Made by a program: the position numbers and the translations under genes
From: Acetofilamentum sp.
Lineage (GTDB): Bacteria; Bacteroidota; Bacteroidia; Bacteroidales; JAADGE01
NCBI GenBank assembly: GCA_020720705.1
Contig: DYOJ01000069.1
Location: forward strand, 1 to 9,603
DNA length: 9,603 nucleotides
Direction: 5' to 3'
In this document: positions 9,301-9,603 of the stretch, in pieces
How positions within the stretch are numbered: the first letter of the stretch is position 1
Layout: each line of letters opens with the position of its first letter
Notes under the pieces: generated by a model
Seen by the model: only the letters and a program-made list of their open reading frames with translations
Database searches by the model: none
Told to the model about the DNA's origin: nothing

Positions 9301-9603
9301 TTCGTTGTGGACTTTTTTACTGACTATACATCGCTAGTATTTTATTTTGTAAGATATTGATTAGTTTACGTGAGTTCGATATAAGGTAAACGGTAATTGT
9401 CAGACAATGAGGATATTACAAATTTGATAGCTGTAGGTTATTCGGTGATTTGTTTAATTGTTCAGAAACAGTCTGAAAACCGGACTATTAAGCTGAACTA
9501 TAAACGAATAAACGAATAAACAAAGAACAAAAATGACACTTAAATACTGAAAATAAACTACTTATGATATAATCTTATATCGAACTCAGGTAGTTTATAA
9601 TTA

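Overview
The window reads as a piece of AT-rich chromosome from a member of the Bacteroidetes, most likely Bacteroidales. Three things point there: promoter elements of the Bacteroidetes sigma type (TAnnTTTG, once with a well-spaced upstream TTTG) with no convincing Shine-Dalgarno sequences; proteins typical of the phylum (an OMP_b-brl_2-type small beta-barrel, a surface lipoprotein with an acidic stretch after the lipobox Cys, a Bacteroidetes-type AnmK); and a Gram-negative envelope gene set (Kdo transferase, DXS). Genus cannot be decided from the sequence.

Layout. 1-314 is non-coding and ends in a strong promoter carrying three copies of an AAATATTTT motif. 315-953 (+) encodes a small outer-membrane beta-barrel and is closed by a perfect intrinsic terminator whose T-tract runs directly into the ATG of a GT2 glycosyltransferase (1000-1998, +). 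All later genes are on the minus strand. The dxs, dCMP deaminase and small membrane protein genes (4969 down to 2011) look like one operon. waaA/kdtA (6316 down to 5084) lies upstream of dxs. A lipoprotein gene and a small secreted-protein gene (7846 down to 6374) form a unit closed by a strong terminator, which again abuts the start of the next gene, waaA. anmK (9048 down to 7978) is separate. The last 555 bases carry no gene but hold two different short terminal-inverted-repeat elements (MITE-like), one flanked by a perfect 7-bp direct repeat.

How the genes relate. Most of the window serves the cell envelope: Kdo transfer to lipid A (WaaA), the first step of MEP isoprenoid synthesis (DXS, feeding undecaprenyl carriers and quinones), anhydro-MurNAc recycling (AnmK), a glycosyltransferase, an outer-membrane barrel and secreted or lipid-anchored proteins of unknown role. 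dCMP deaminase supplies dUMP for thymidylate. I found no CRISPR array, rRNA, tRNA, intact transposase, phage gene or recognisable defence operon. The non-routine content is in regulatory architecture (iterated promoter motif; terminators fused to start codons) and in the MITE-like elements at the right edge.
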